Below, in pieces: positions 1 to 6,967 of a DNA stretch of 42,877 bases. Position 1 is the first letter of the stretch. Every line of letters starts with the position of its first letter. This DNA comes from an uncultured Bacteroidales bacterium (GTDB lineage Bacteria > Bacteroidota > Bacteroidia > Bacteroidales > UBA932): assembly GCA_947588835.1 (NCBI GenBank), contig CANPZS010000016.1, forward strand, positions 1 to 42,877. The letters run 5' to 3'. The position numbers were made by a program, and so were the translations under genes. The notes below the pieces were generated by a model. It did not search any database, had not been told where the DNA came from, and was given only the letters and a program-made list of their open reading frames with translations.

Positions 1-446
1 GCAATATGTCAATTTCGTTAATCATCGTCCCATTGGACAGATAAAATATGCACTGATTTTAATTCAACCAACAGGTTCCTACTATATAATCATTTCGATT
101 CATACACATATATTTTTGCAGCCGTGCGTTTGCTGCCGTTCATTTCTGTTCTTTGAAATGCCGAATCATGGCGTTTCGGTGTCATCGTTCAGTGAATTTT
201 GGGTAAATATAGCGATTTTCAAGTTCCATTACTTATTGCTCAATCGAAATACGCCCCCCAAAATCGCGTGGCCGCGCAGTTTTCTTACTGTTCAGCCTCG
301 TCCAGCCGCTTCAATAATCTCTCAATGTCTCTTCGGTTACTGACGATCGTCGGATTCAGCGAGCAGTGGTCGCTGAATCTGTTTGATGAGCATTTTGAAT
401 TCAGCGGGCAATGCCTGCTGAATTTGCATATTGAGGAACCGTTTCT
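1..446. other. AT-rich left edge, no intact gene
   Basis: No intact gene is visible here and the first bases are clearly AT-rich compared with the gene-dense core. On the minus strand an ATG at 25-23 opens a frame reading MINEIDIL to the window edge; it could be the start of a leftward gene but is too short to judge. Also on the minus strand, about 440-289, two adjacent frames read like pieces of one decayed C-terminus (ALPAEFKMLIKQIQ, then NPTIVSNRRDIERLLKRLDE and a stop). This resembles the end of a helical, HRDC-like tail, but the match is weak and no function is claimed. Confidence 0.35.
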
Positions 447-924
447 ATGCGGGCTATCTCCACGTCCCTGCGTATTGCGATGAGCCTGAACAGTACGTTA
501 AAGGTATTCACGAAGCCCTTATTTGAGAATACGTTCAACACCGTTCAGGACATACTTGATGGCAAGCGCAAAAAACAGCCCAAACTCCAACAACAGGCAG
601 ATAAGCTTACCGAACGCATTCAAAGCATGCAGGACAAGTATTTCGATGGGGAAATTACCAAAGAAGAAAAGATAGAAGCCGTTGAACGATACACCGCGGA
701 GCAGAATGAATTGAGAAACCAGACTTCAGATATGCCACTCCTGAGGTGAAGATTAAATTGCTTGGTTCGATGTTTCCTGAAAAAATCGAATTTGACGGGA
801 AAAATATCGAACCAAATCATTCAACCCGGCCCTCAAGCTTATCTCCAAGGAAACCAAGCACTTGCAAGGAAATAAAAAAGAGAGCGACGCAGAAAATCAC
901 TCTCAAATTCATTTGGGTGGATGA
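447..924 (+). pseudogene. remnant of a serine recombinase (C-terminal part)
   Basis: Three consecutive pieces in three frames reconstruct the C-terminal region of a large serine recombinase of the Bacteroidetes type. The first has the charged coiled-coil segment (LTERIQSMQDKYFDGEITKE, about 603-662). After a frameshift near 735 the second reads TPEVKIKLLGSMFPEKIEFD. After another shift near 811-819 the third reads FNPALKLISKETKHLQ and stops at 922-924, inside the tRNA-His gene. The N-terminal catalytic domain with its serine is missing and what precedes 447 is not recognisable. Two frameshifts plus truncation make this a decayed gene. The family assignment rests on remembered C-terminal patterns (coiled coil, then GSxFPEK, then N-A-L-L-I), so it is probable, not certain. 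Confidence 0.65.
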
Positions 925-989
925 TGGGGCTCGAACCCATGACACTCGGAACCACAATCCGATGCTCTACCAACTGAACTACACCCACC
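916..989 (-). tRNA. tRNA-His (GTG)
   Basis: The reverse complement folds as a full cloverleaf. The acceptor stem GTGGGTG pairs with CATCCAC with one G-U pair, and the extra 5' G(-1) typical of tRNA-His faces C73. The anticodon stem-loop is TCGGA-TTGTGGT-TCCGA, giving anticodon GTG. The T arm is ATGGG-TTCGAGC-CCCAT. CCA is not encoded. Its 3' end touches the recombinase remnant. Confidence 0.95.
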
Positions 990-998
990 GTTTAATGG

Positions 999-1030
999 AT
1001 TGCAAAGGTATGAAAATAATAGTATATTTG
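999..1030 (+). promoter_or_regulatory. Bacteroidetes-type promoter of the carboxyltransferase gene
   Basis: A -7 box TATATTTG (1023-1030) matches TAnnTTTG exactly, and ATTG at 999-1002 lies 20 bases upstream as the -33 element. Transcription would begin near 1036, leaving a leader of about 24 bases before the ATG at 1060. Confidence 0.7.
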
Positions 1031-1059
1031 CAAACAATGCAACTCTTAAAACAACGGAA

Positions 1060-2850
1060 ATGGCACGTAAAGAAATAAAGTTCTCTCTGGTTTACAGAGA
1101 CATGTGGCAGTCGTCGGGGAAATATGTCCCCCGCGTGGATCAACTTGTGGAAGTGGCACCGGCCATCATTGACATGGGCTGCTTCGACAGGGTGGAGACC
1201 AACGGCGGGGCGTTCGAGCAGGTGAACCTGCTATTCGGCGAGAACCCCAACACGGCGGTACGCAAATGGACGGCGCCGTTCCACAGGGCAGGCATCCAGA
1301 CACATATGCTCGAACGCGGCCTGAACGCACTGCGCATGAATCCGGTGCCGGCCGACGTGAGGGAATTGATGTTCAAGGTCAAAAAGAGACAAGGCACCGA
1401 CATAGCGCGTTCGTTCTGCGGGCTGAACGATCCGCGCAACCTCAAGCTCTCCATCGAATACGCCAAGAAGGCCGGCATGATCTCCCAGGCCGCCCTGTCC
1501 ATCACGCACTCTCCCGTGCATTCGGTCGAATACTACCTCAGGCTCGTGGACCAGCTCGTGGAGTACGGCACCGACGAGATCTGCCTCAAGGACATGGCCG
1601 GCGTGGGACGCCCCACCGAACTCGGCCAGATCGTCGCGGGCATCAAGCGCAACCACCCGCACATCAAGGTGCAGTACCATGGGCACAGCGGGCCGGGATT
1701 CTCCCCCGCCTCGATGCTGGAAGTGGCCCGCGCCGGAGCCGACTACCTCGACGTGGCAGTGGAACCCCTCTCATGGGGCAAGGTGCACCCGGACGTCATC
1801 ACCATACGCGAGATGATGAAGGCCGACGGATTCCTCGTGAAGGACCTCAATATGGACGCATACATGGAGGTCCGCCGACTTACGCAGAAATTCATAGACG
1901 ACTTCCTCGGCTACTGGATCAACCCTTCCAACGCCAAGATGACCTCGCTCCTTGTCGGCTGCGGCCTTCCGGGAGGCATGATGGGGTCCATGATGGCCGA
2001 CCTGAAAGGTTTCCAGGGGGCCATCAACGCTGCGCAGAGGGCGCACGGCCGTCCCGAAATGAGCCTCGACACCCTCATGGTGAAACTTTTCGAAGAAGTG
2101 GAATACGTATGGCCGAGACTCGGCTATCCGCCGCTCGTAACGCCATTCAGCCAGTACGTGAAAAACACTGCGCTCATGAACCTGTTCAACATGCTCAACG
2201 ACAAGCCTCGCTGGACCACCATCGACAAGGACACCTGGGGCATGATACTCGGAGACATGGGACGTCTGCCAGGGAAGCTCGATCCGGAGATCGTCGACCT
2301 CGCGGGAAAGAAAGGACTCAAATTCAATGACGGCAATCCGCAGGACAATTATCCCGACGAACTGCCGAAGTTCCGCGCGATGATGAAAGAAGAAGGATGG
2401 GACGAAGGCGAAGATCAGGAAGAACTTTTCGAGTTCGCCATGCACGAGCGCCAATACAGGGACTACAGGAGCGGAGTCGCCAAGGAGCGTTTCAACAAAG
2501 AGCTGGAAGATCTGAAAGCCAAGGCCGGCGCGCCCATACAGGTCGTGCGTCCCGTGGTGGAGATGCCCAAGTTCGACATAGAGGAATTCGTCAGGAAGAA
2601 CCCTGATGCGGTACCCGTGCAGGCTCCCGTGAAAGGCCAGCTCCTGTGGCAGGTGGATGTCGACGACGATTCGACCGCCCCTGTCGTCGGAACGGCGGTG
2701 AAAGCCGGAAGCACGATAGGCTACGTACAGACGTACTACGGAATGGAAGAACTTGTCCCCGCCTGCGACGGCCGTATTCTGGCAGTCACAGGAAAACAGG
2801 GCGAGAACGTAGTGAAAGGCGAGATCGTCGCCTTCATCAACAAGGCGTAA
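1060..2850 (+). CDS. carboxyltransferase, oxaloacetate decarboxylase alpha / pyruvate carboxylase subunit B-like
   Basis: The 596-residue protein has an HMGL-like carboxyltransferase TIM barrel (about 1-300), a conserved carboxylase domain (about 300-460) and a C-terminal biotinyl/lipoyl-like domain (about 525-596). Seen in the barrel are RDMWQS near the N-terminus (RDAHQS in the family), CLKDMAG with the lysine at 177 that is carboxylated in relatives, and the metal-binding H-x-H at 207-209. The family moves CO2 between carboxybiotin and pyruvate/oxaloacetate. The odd point is the last domain: where the family has EAMKM with the biotinylated lysine, this protein has YYGMEE (559-564) and no lysine. 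The surrounding PVKGQLLW and KQGENVVKGEIVAFI still look like the fold. Either the domain no longer carries biotin or a separate carrier protein is used. The start at 1060 is chosen because a promoter lies just upstream and homologous sequence begins there. The gene converges on upp with one base between stops. Confidence 0.85.
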   Translation: MARKEIKFSLVYRDMWQSSGKYVPRVDQLVEVAPAIIDMGCFDRVETNGGAFEQVNLLFGENPNTAVRKWTAPFHRAGIQTHMLERGLNALRMNPVPADVRELMFKVKKRQGTDIARSFCGLNDPRNLKLSIEYAKKAGMISQAALSITHSPVHSVEYYLRLVDQLVEYGTDEICLKDMAGVGRPTELGQIVAGIKRNHPHIKVQYHGHSGPGFSPASMLEVARAGADYLDVAVEPLSWGKVHPDVITIREMMKADGFLVKDLNMDAYMEVRRLTQKFIDDFLGYWINPSNAKMTSLLVGCGLPGGMMGSMMADLKGFQGAINAAQRAHGRPEMSLDTLMVKLFEEVEYVWPRLGYPPLVTPFSQYVKNTALMNLFNMLNDKPRWTTIDKDTWGMILGDMGRLPGKLDPEIVDLAGKKGLKFNDGNPQDNYPDELPKFRAMMKEEGWDEGEDQEELFEFAMHERQYRDYRSGVAKERFNKELEDLKAKAGAPIQVVRPVVEMPKFDIEEFVRKNPDAVPVQAPVKGQLLWQVDVDDDSTAPVVGTAVKAGSTIGYVQTYYGMEELVPACDGRILAVTGKQGENVVKGEIVAFINKA

Positions 2851-2851
2851 G

Positions 2852-3505
2852 CTACAGCTTGCCTCCGAAAGCCAGATCTCCGGCGTCGCCGAGGCCGGGC
2901 ACTATATATGAGTGGCTCGTAAGCTCCTCATCGATGGCGGCCGTCCACAGAACAGCGTCGGAAGGCATTTCCTTCTGCAGATATTCCACTGCATACACGC
3001 TCGATATGGGGCACACGAAATGAGTGTGCTCCGGACGTCCTCCGTCTTCGCACAGCTTTTCGTAGGTCACCGCAAGGGACGCGCCAGTAGCCAGCATGGT
3101 ATCGGCCAGGATCAGCGTCTTCCCTGAAATGACGGGACATGTGCAATACTCGACATTGACATGGAAATCATCTCCCTTGTCATATTTGCGGTAGGCCGCC
3201 ACGAACGCGCTTTCAGCATGGTCGAAGAAATTCAGGATCCCTTCATGCAGAGGCAGTCCGGCACGCAGGATGGTGGCCACCACGATTTTGTCGTCCGGAG
3301 TGGATACCTTTGCGATGCCGAGAGGTGTCACGACATCCTTTACCGAATAATTGAGACGTTTGCTGATCTCGTAGCCGAAAATGGAGCCGATACGCTTGAG
3401 ATTGGTTCTGAAACGGAGACGGTCTTTCTGTACCTTTATGTCGCGCAATTCTGCGACAAAAGTGTTGAGAACAGAATTGTCCTCTCCCAAGTTGATGACT
3501 TTCAT
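2852..3505 (-). CDS. upp: uracil phosphoribosyltransferase
   Basis: The 217-residue protein converts uracil and PRPP to UMP for pyrimidine salvage in the cytoplasm. It has the family's ATILRAGLPLHEG segment, the PRPP-binding loop LILADTMLATGAS, and the C-terminal uracil-binding stretch IVPGLGDAGDLAFGGK. Length is normal for the family. The gene is monocistronic, with its own promoter at 3535-3567 and a convergent neighbour ending one base away. Confidence 0.95.
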   Translation of the reverse strand: MKVINLGEDNSVLNTFVAELRDIKVQKDRLRFRTNLKRIGSIFGYEISKRLNYSVKDVVTPLGIAKVSTPDDKIVVATILRAGLPLHEGILNFFDHAESAFVAAYRKYDKGDDFHVNVEYCTCPVISGKTLILADTMLATGASLAVTYEKLCEDGGRPEHTHFVCPISSVYAVEYLQKEMPSDAVLWTAAIDEELTSHSYIVPGLGDAGDLAFGGKL

Positions 3506-3534
3506 AATTTTTCGAATTATTTAATCCGAAAAAC

Positions 3535-3567
3535 AAATATATGCATTTTATTTTCATAAATGCAAAT
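3535..3567 (-). promoter_or_regulatory. Bacteroidetes-type promoter of upp
   Basis: On the minus strand TTTG (3567-3564) is followed after 21 bases by TATATTTG (3542-3535), a perfect TAnnTTTG -7 box. The leader to the ATG at 3505 would be about 25 bases. Confidence 0.7.
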
Positions 3568-3589
3568 CAAATATGATCTTCCCGCCGGT

Positions 3590-4288
3590 TCAGCCCGGTT
3601 TTCCTTTGGACATGACCCTTTCGTCCGAGAAACTGTAGAAGCAGTCGTCGGCCACTATGACATGATCGAGCAATGCGATGCCGATGGTATCCAAGGCCTT
3701 TTTCAGCGCGGCGGTCTCCCGCATGTCCGCCGTGCCGGGCCGCGGGCTGCCGGAAGGGTGGTTGTGCACGAGTATGACAGCGGAAGCCTGGCGTTCCAGG
3801 GCCTTGCGCAGGATGTACCGTATGTCTATCACCGTGGAGTCATGCCCTCCGGAACTGATTTTTTCGCTGGCGATGAGATAGTTCGCCCTGTTGAGATAAA
3901 TCACCCAGCATTCTTCATGGTCAAGTCCCTTGAGACGGGGAAGCATCATCTCGTAGATCAGTCCGGGAGTATTCAGCGACACCTTGTCGAAGGCCGACCC
4001 CTCCGAACAGGAGCGTCGGCCGAGTTCAACGGCGGCGAGAAGTGTAAGCGCCTTCCCCATGCCGATGCCTTCATAGGAGCATAGCTTCTCCACCGACATC
4101 GACGACAGCGACGTCAGGCTGCCCCCGACATCGTGAAGGAGGCTCATGGCCACTTCCAGCACATTTTTGCCATGAGTTCCGGAACGGAGCAGCAAAGCTA
4201 TGAGTTCGGTATTGCTCAGACTCCCCGCCCCTTTGGCAAGCATCTTCTCCCGCGGTCTTTCATCATTCAGAAGATCTTTGATTTTCAT
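3590..4288 (-). CDS. radC: RadC / JAB1-MPN domain protein
   Basis: The 232-residue protein is a complete RadC (UPF0758). The N-terminal half has a helix-hairpin-helix-like region (SYEGIGMGKALTLLAA, 71-86). The C-terminal JAB domain holds the zinc-binding motif HNHPSGSPRPGTAD with His175, His177 and Asp188. The biochemical role of RadC is unsettled: the old DNA-repair assignment in E. coli is doubted, though JAB domains are often metallo-isopeptidases. It lies between upp and rpoN on the same strand with gaps of 84 and 145 bases, so it probably has its own promoter. A TATATTCG at 4310-4303 is a weak candidate. Confidence 0.92.
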   Translation of the reverse strand: MKIKDLLNDERPREKMLAKGAGSLSNTELIALLLRSGTHGKNVLEVAMSLLHDVGGSLTSLSSMSVEKLCSYEGIGMGKALTLLAAVELGRRSCSEGSAFDKVSLNTPGLIYEMMLPRLKGLDHEECWVIYLNRANYLIASEKISSGGHDSTVIDIRYILRKALERQASAVILVHNHPSGSPRPGTADMRETAALKKALDTIGIALLDHVIVADDCFYSFSDERVMSKGKPG

Positions 4289-4364
4289 AGTCCGTTTTTC
4301 GCCGAATATAGGGTTTCCGGCACGACCGAGCCTTAAAGAAACAGAAAAATTTATGTTTTTTTCG

Positions 4365-4412
4365 GCGGAATACGGCTTGCGGACTGCAGCGGAATACGGC
4401 CTGCGGACTGCG
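4365..4412. repeat. 24-bp tandem duplication between radC and rpoN
   Basis: Two adjacent 24-base units (4365-4388 and 4389-4412) share GCGGAATACGG, then C, then T or C, then TGCGGACTGC, and differ at only two positions. They lie just downstream of the rpoN stop. No hairpin followed by a T run is evident, so this is not an obvious terminator. Confidence 0.8.
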
Positions 4413-4433
4413 GCGGTATCGCCGCCGGAAGCG

Positions 4434-5885
4434 TCAGAGTTCGCGGCGGAGCCGGGCCTTGGGGATGTCGAGCTGCGAGCGGTATTTGGCTATGGTCCGG
4501 CGGGCGACCTTGTAGCCGCGGCGGTTGAGTTCCTCCACAAGTTCGTCGTCCGTAAGCGGATTGTTCTTGTCCTCGCCGTCCACGCATTCGCGCAGCACTT
4601 TCTTGATTTCGCGCGTGGAAACTTCCTCGCCCGCCTGGTTCTCAAGTCCTTCGGAGAAAAAATGCTTGAGCTGGAAAATGCCGAAATGGGTTTCTATGTA
4701 TTTGCTGTTCACCACCCTCGAAATCGTGGAAATGTCGAAGCCCGTCTTCTCGGCAATGTCTTTCAGCACCATGGGGCGCAGATGGCTTTCGTTGCCGTCG
4801 ATGAAAAAATCGTGCTGATATTCTATGATGGCACGCATCGTACTCTCAAGCGTGTTCTGGCGCTGTCTGAGCGCCTCGATGAACCATTTGGCCGAATCGA
4901 TTTTCTGCTTTACGAATGAAGCGGCCTCTTTCTGCGAGCGTTCGGTGGTGTATCTGGAGTTCTCAAGTATGTCGGCATAGCGCCTGTTCACCTTCAGTTC
5001 AGGAATGTTGAAACGCGGCATGGACAGAATGAGCTGCCCGTTGTCATAATCGAGACGGAAGTCCGGCACTATCTGCTGCGCCTGGTCATCATAGGAATCG
5101 TCGATCTGTCCTCCGGGAGAGGGATTGAGCCTTTTTATCTCTTTAAGGACATCCTTCATGTCGTCTTCGCTCAGTTTCAGACGGGACATGATGCGCTGGA
5201 AATGCTTGTTGGAAAAGTCCTCGAAAAATCCTTCCAGCACGGCCGCGGCATTTTTGACGGACGGCGTCTGCTTCTTGCCCTTCAGCTGGAGCAGAAGGCA
5301 TTCCTTCAGATTTCTGGCGCCCACTCCGGCGGGCTCGAACTGCTGGATGATGCCGAGCATCCTCTCCACCTCGGCCGCGTCGGTCTCGACGTTGGCCCTG
5401 AACGCCAGGTCATCGACGATCGACTCTATGTCCCTGCGCAGATAGCCGTCATCATCGAGACTGCCGATGATGAACTGGGCCACGGTCTTTTCGTGCTCGT
5501 CCAGCCGGCGGAATCCGAGCTGTTCCATAAGGCTCTGGGTAAAGCTTTGGCGCACCGAAAAAGTATCGTAGGCCGGCCTTTCGTCAGGGCCGTAATTGTT
5601 GGTGCGGAGATTGTATCCGGGGATGTAATCGTCAGAATAAGAGGCATATTCGTCCGCGGCGCCGTCTTCCTTGTTCTCCTTGTCCTCCATTTCGGAGATG
5701 GAAACGTTCTTTGGCTCGCCGTCATCGCCGCCGGGAGCCGTATCGTCAAGGACCGGATTGTCATACAGTTCTTCACGCACCTTCTGCTCCAGCTCCATCA
5801 CAGGCAACTCTATCAGTTTGATTGTCTGAATCTGAAGCGGAGAGAGCTTCTGCGTCTGCTTGAGTTCCAGTCCCTGCTTGATCAT
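4434..5885 (-). CDS. rpoN: RNA polymerase sigma-54 factor
   Basis: The 483-residue protein has the sigma-54 architecture. Region I begins with LKQTQKLSPLQIQTIKLIEL, rich in Gln and Leu, which contacts activators. A short acidic region II follows (about 50-90). The core-binding domain contains FEPAGVGARNLKECLLLQL. The DNA-binding domain has the helix-turn-helix MVLKDIAEKTGFDISTISR and the RpoN box ARRTIAKYRSQL near the C-terminus, which reads the -24 element. It directs core polymerase to -24/-12 promoters that need AAA+ activators. It is the last gene of a three-gene operon; its ATG overlaps the stop of the SPOR gene (ATGA). Confidence 0.95.
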   Translation of the reverse strand: MIKQGLELKQTQKLSPLQIQTIKLIELPVMELEQKVREELYDNPVLDDTAPGGDDGEPKNVSISEMEDKENKEDGAADEYASYSDDYIPGYNLRTNNYGPDERPAYDTFSVRQSFTQSLMEQLGFRRLDEHEKTVAQFIIGSLDDDGYLRRDIESIVDDLAFRANVETDAAEVERMLGIIQQFEPAGVGARNLKECLLLQLKGKKQTPSVKNAAAVLEGFFEDFSNKHFQRIMSRLKLSEDDMKDVLKEIKRLNPSPGGQIDDSYDDQAQQIVPDFRLDYDNGQLILSMPRFNIPELKVNRRYADILENSRYTTERSQKEAASFVKQKIDSAKWFIEALRQRQNTLESTMRAIIEYQHDFFIDGNESHLRPMVLKDIAEKTGFDISTISRVVNSKYIETHFGIFQLKHFFSEGLENQAGEEVSTREIKKVLRECVDGEDKNNPLTDDELVEELNRRGYKVARRTIAKYRSQLDIPKARLRREL

Positions 5886-6397
5886 AGCCTGTCATCCGAA
5901 ACTTCCGGCTCCTGCACGGGATAATTTATCGTTTCCTTGACTATGAAGGCCATAGGATAGCGTACCTTCAATTCGTTGAACAGCTTCATGGCCTCGTCCG
6001 GCGTCCTGAAGTCTCCGACGGCCACCCTGAAATAAGGGCTTTCGTATGTCCTGTATACAGGCAGCCACGGATAAATCCTGCACAGCGACTTGGCGACCTC
6101 TTCCGAATCGGTGCGCGAAGACCGCACATTGTCGTAATACACCCTGATTCTGTATCCCGTGATGGATGAAAGGGCGTTGGCCGCCTTGTAGGCATTGAAT
6201 GCATCGCGTATGGCGGACGACTGATACACAGTTACTTCTGCATTTCCGCTCTCCCTGAGAAGGGCGAAGACGTCGGCGCCCGCAATGGAAGAATCGACGG
6301 ACGGCAGAATCACCGTCAGCGAATCCGTATAACGCTGCGCGCCCACAGACAGGCAGAAACACAGCGCAATGACGCATATCGGCCACGACCTTTTCAT
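5882..6397 (-). CDS. secreted SPOR-domain protein
   Basis: The 171-residue product has an N-terminal signal peptide (MKRSWP, a hydrophobic stretch, cleavage after about SVGA-Q). The C-terminal half is a SPOR-like repeat (YRIRVYYDNV ... YFRVAVGDFRTPDEAMKLFNELKVRYPMAF). SPOR domains bind denuded glycan strands in peptidoglycan, so a periplasmic, wall-associated role is likely. It overlaps both neighbours by ATGA, the lipoprotein upstream and rpoN downstream, which indicates tight translational coupling. No enzymatic domain is seen. Confidence 0.8.
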   Translation of the reverse strand: MKRSWPICVIALCFCLSVGAQRYTDSLTVILPSVDSSIAGADVFALLRESGNAEVTVYQSSAIRDAFNAYKAANALSSITGYRIRVYYDNVRSSRTDSEEVAKSLCRIYPWLPVYRTYESPYFRVAVGDFRTPDEAMKLFNELKVRYPMAFIVKETINYPVQEPEVSDDRL

Positions 6398-6870
6398 TTC
6401 CCGTTGATTTTCTTAATGTCCAGATCCTTGAAATGCAGCGTCTTGCTGAACAATCCGCGCTTTACCTTCATGTCGATGTCGGCCGTGACGCCTTCGAGCG
6501 AGCCTTTCACGGCTATCGCCATCACCTCTATGACGGACACATTCTCGTCAAGCGTGAACCTGCACGGCAGTTCGTATTTCTGCGAAGATTTGGAGGCAAT
6601 GGCTATGTCGTCCGCGGAGAAACGCCCTATTTCGCGTCCGCGATATTTCAGCGATCCTGAAAAATCCGACACGTCGAAGCCCCTTACGGGGTTGTCGACT
6701 CCTATCTCAAGCACTCCCTCCACGGAACGCGATCCGTCAAGCTTCACGTGCTTCACTTCGCAGGAAGTGAGCCTGATGTCGTCCACATGCGAACATCCGG
6801 CGGCGAAAAGCACCGACACCGCCGTCAGGACGGCCATCGCAAAAGATTTTATTTTGAAAAAAGTCTTCAT
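6394..6870 (-). CDS. LEA14-like lipoprotein
   Basis: The start at 6870 gives 158 residues beginning MKTFFKIKSF and a lipoprotein signal with lipobox LFAAGC. The rest is a small beta-rich domain with VEGVLEIGVDNPVRGFDVSD and SLKYRGREIGRFSADDI. That pattern resembles LEA type-2 (LEA14) proteins, where a conserved N-P follows the first strands. It is probably anchored in the outer or inner membrane facing the periplasm. It is the first gene of the operon with the SPOR gene and rpoN. An in-frame ATG at 6888 is possible but would lie on the promoter box at 6886-6893. Confidence 0.75.
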   Translation of the reverse strand: MKTFFKIKSFAMAVLTAVSVLFAAGCSHVDDIRLTSCEVKHVKLDGSRSVEGVLEIGVDNPVRGFDVSDFSGSLKYRGREIGRFSADDIAIASKSSQKYELPCRFTLDENVSVIEVMAIAVKGSLEGVTADIDMKVKRGLFSKTLHFKDLDIKKINGK

Positions 6871-6885
6871 AAGCTTGTACCCGCA

Positions 6886-6893
6886 CAAAGATA
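6886..6893 (-). promoter_or_regulatory. -7 box for the lipoprotein-SPOR-rpoN operon
   Basis: TATCTTTG on the minus strand matches TAnnTTTG. A clear -33 TTTG is not visible. Transcription would start near 6880, about 10 bases before the ATG at 6870. Confidence 0.55.
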
Positions 6894-6925
6894 AGAAAAA
6901 AATCGGTTACGGTCCGAAAAACCCT

Positions 6926-6933
6926 TATCTTTG
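6926..6933 (+). promoter_or_regulatory. -7 box for miaB
   Basis: TATCTTTG on the plus strand matches TAnnTTTG. It is the same octamer as the opposing box at 6893-6886, so the two divergent promoters have -7 boxes 32 bases apart and their -33 regions must interleave. Confidence 0.6.
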
Positions 6934-6967
6934 CCGGACGGGGTAAAATCAATCCCCGTGCCAAACG

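Noticed and set aside
289..440. A minus-strand HRDC-like C-terminus
   Set aside because: Two short frames broken by stops; the resemblance is too weak for a named feature and is only mentioned in the left-edge entry.
2845..2862. The inverted repeat AAGCTACAGCTT between the convergent stops of the carboxyltransferase gene and upp
   Set aside because: Only five pairs with a two-base loop and no T run; too weak to call a terminator.
4380..4433. A GC-rich hairpin (GGCGG ... CCGCC) after the rpoN stop as a terminator
   Set aside because: No T run follows the stem in the direction of rpoN transcription.
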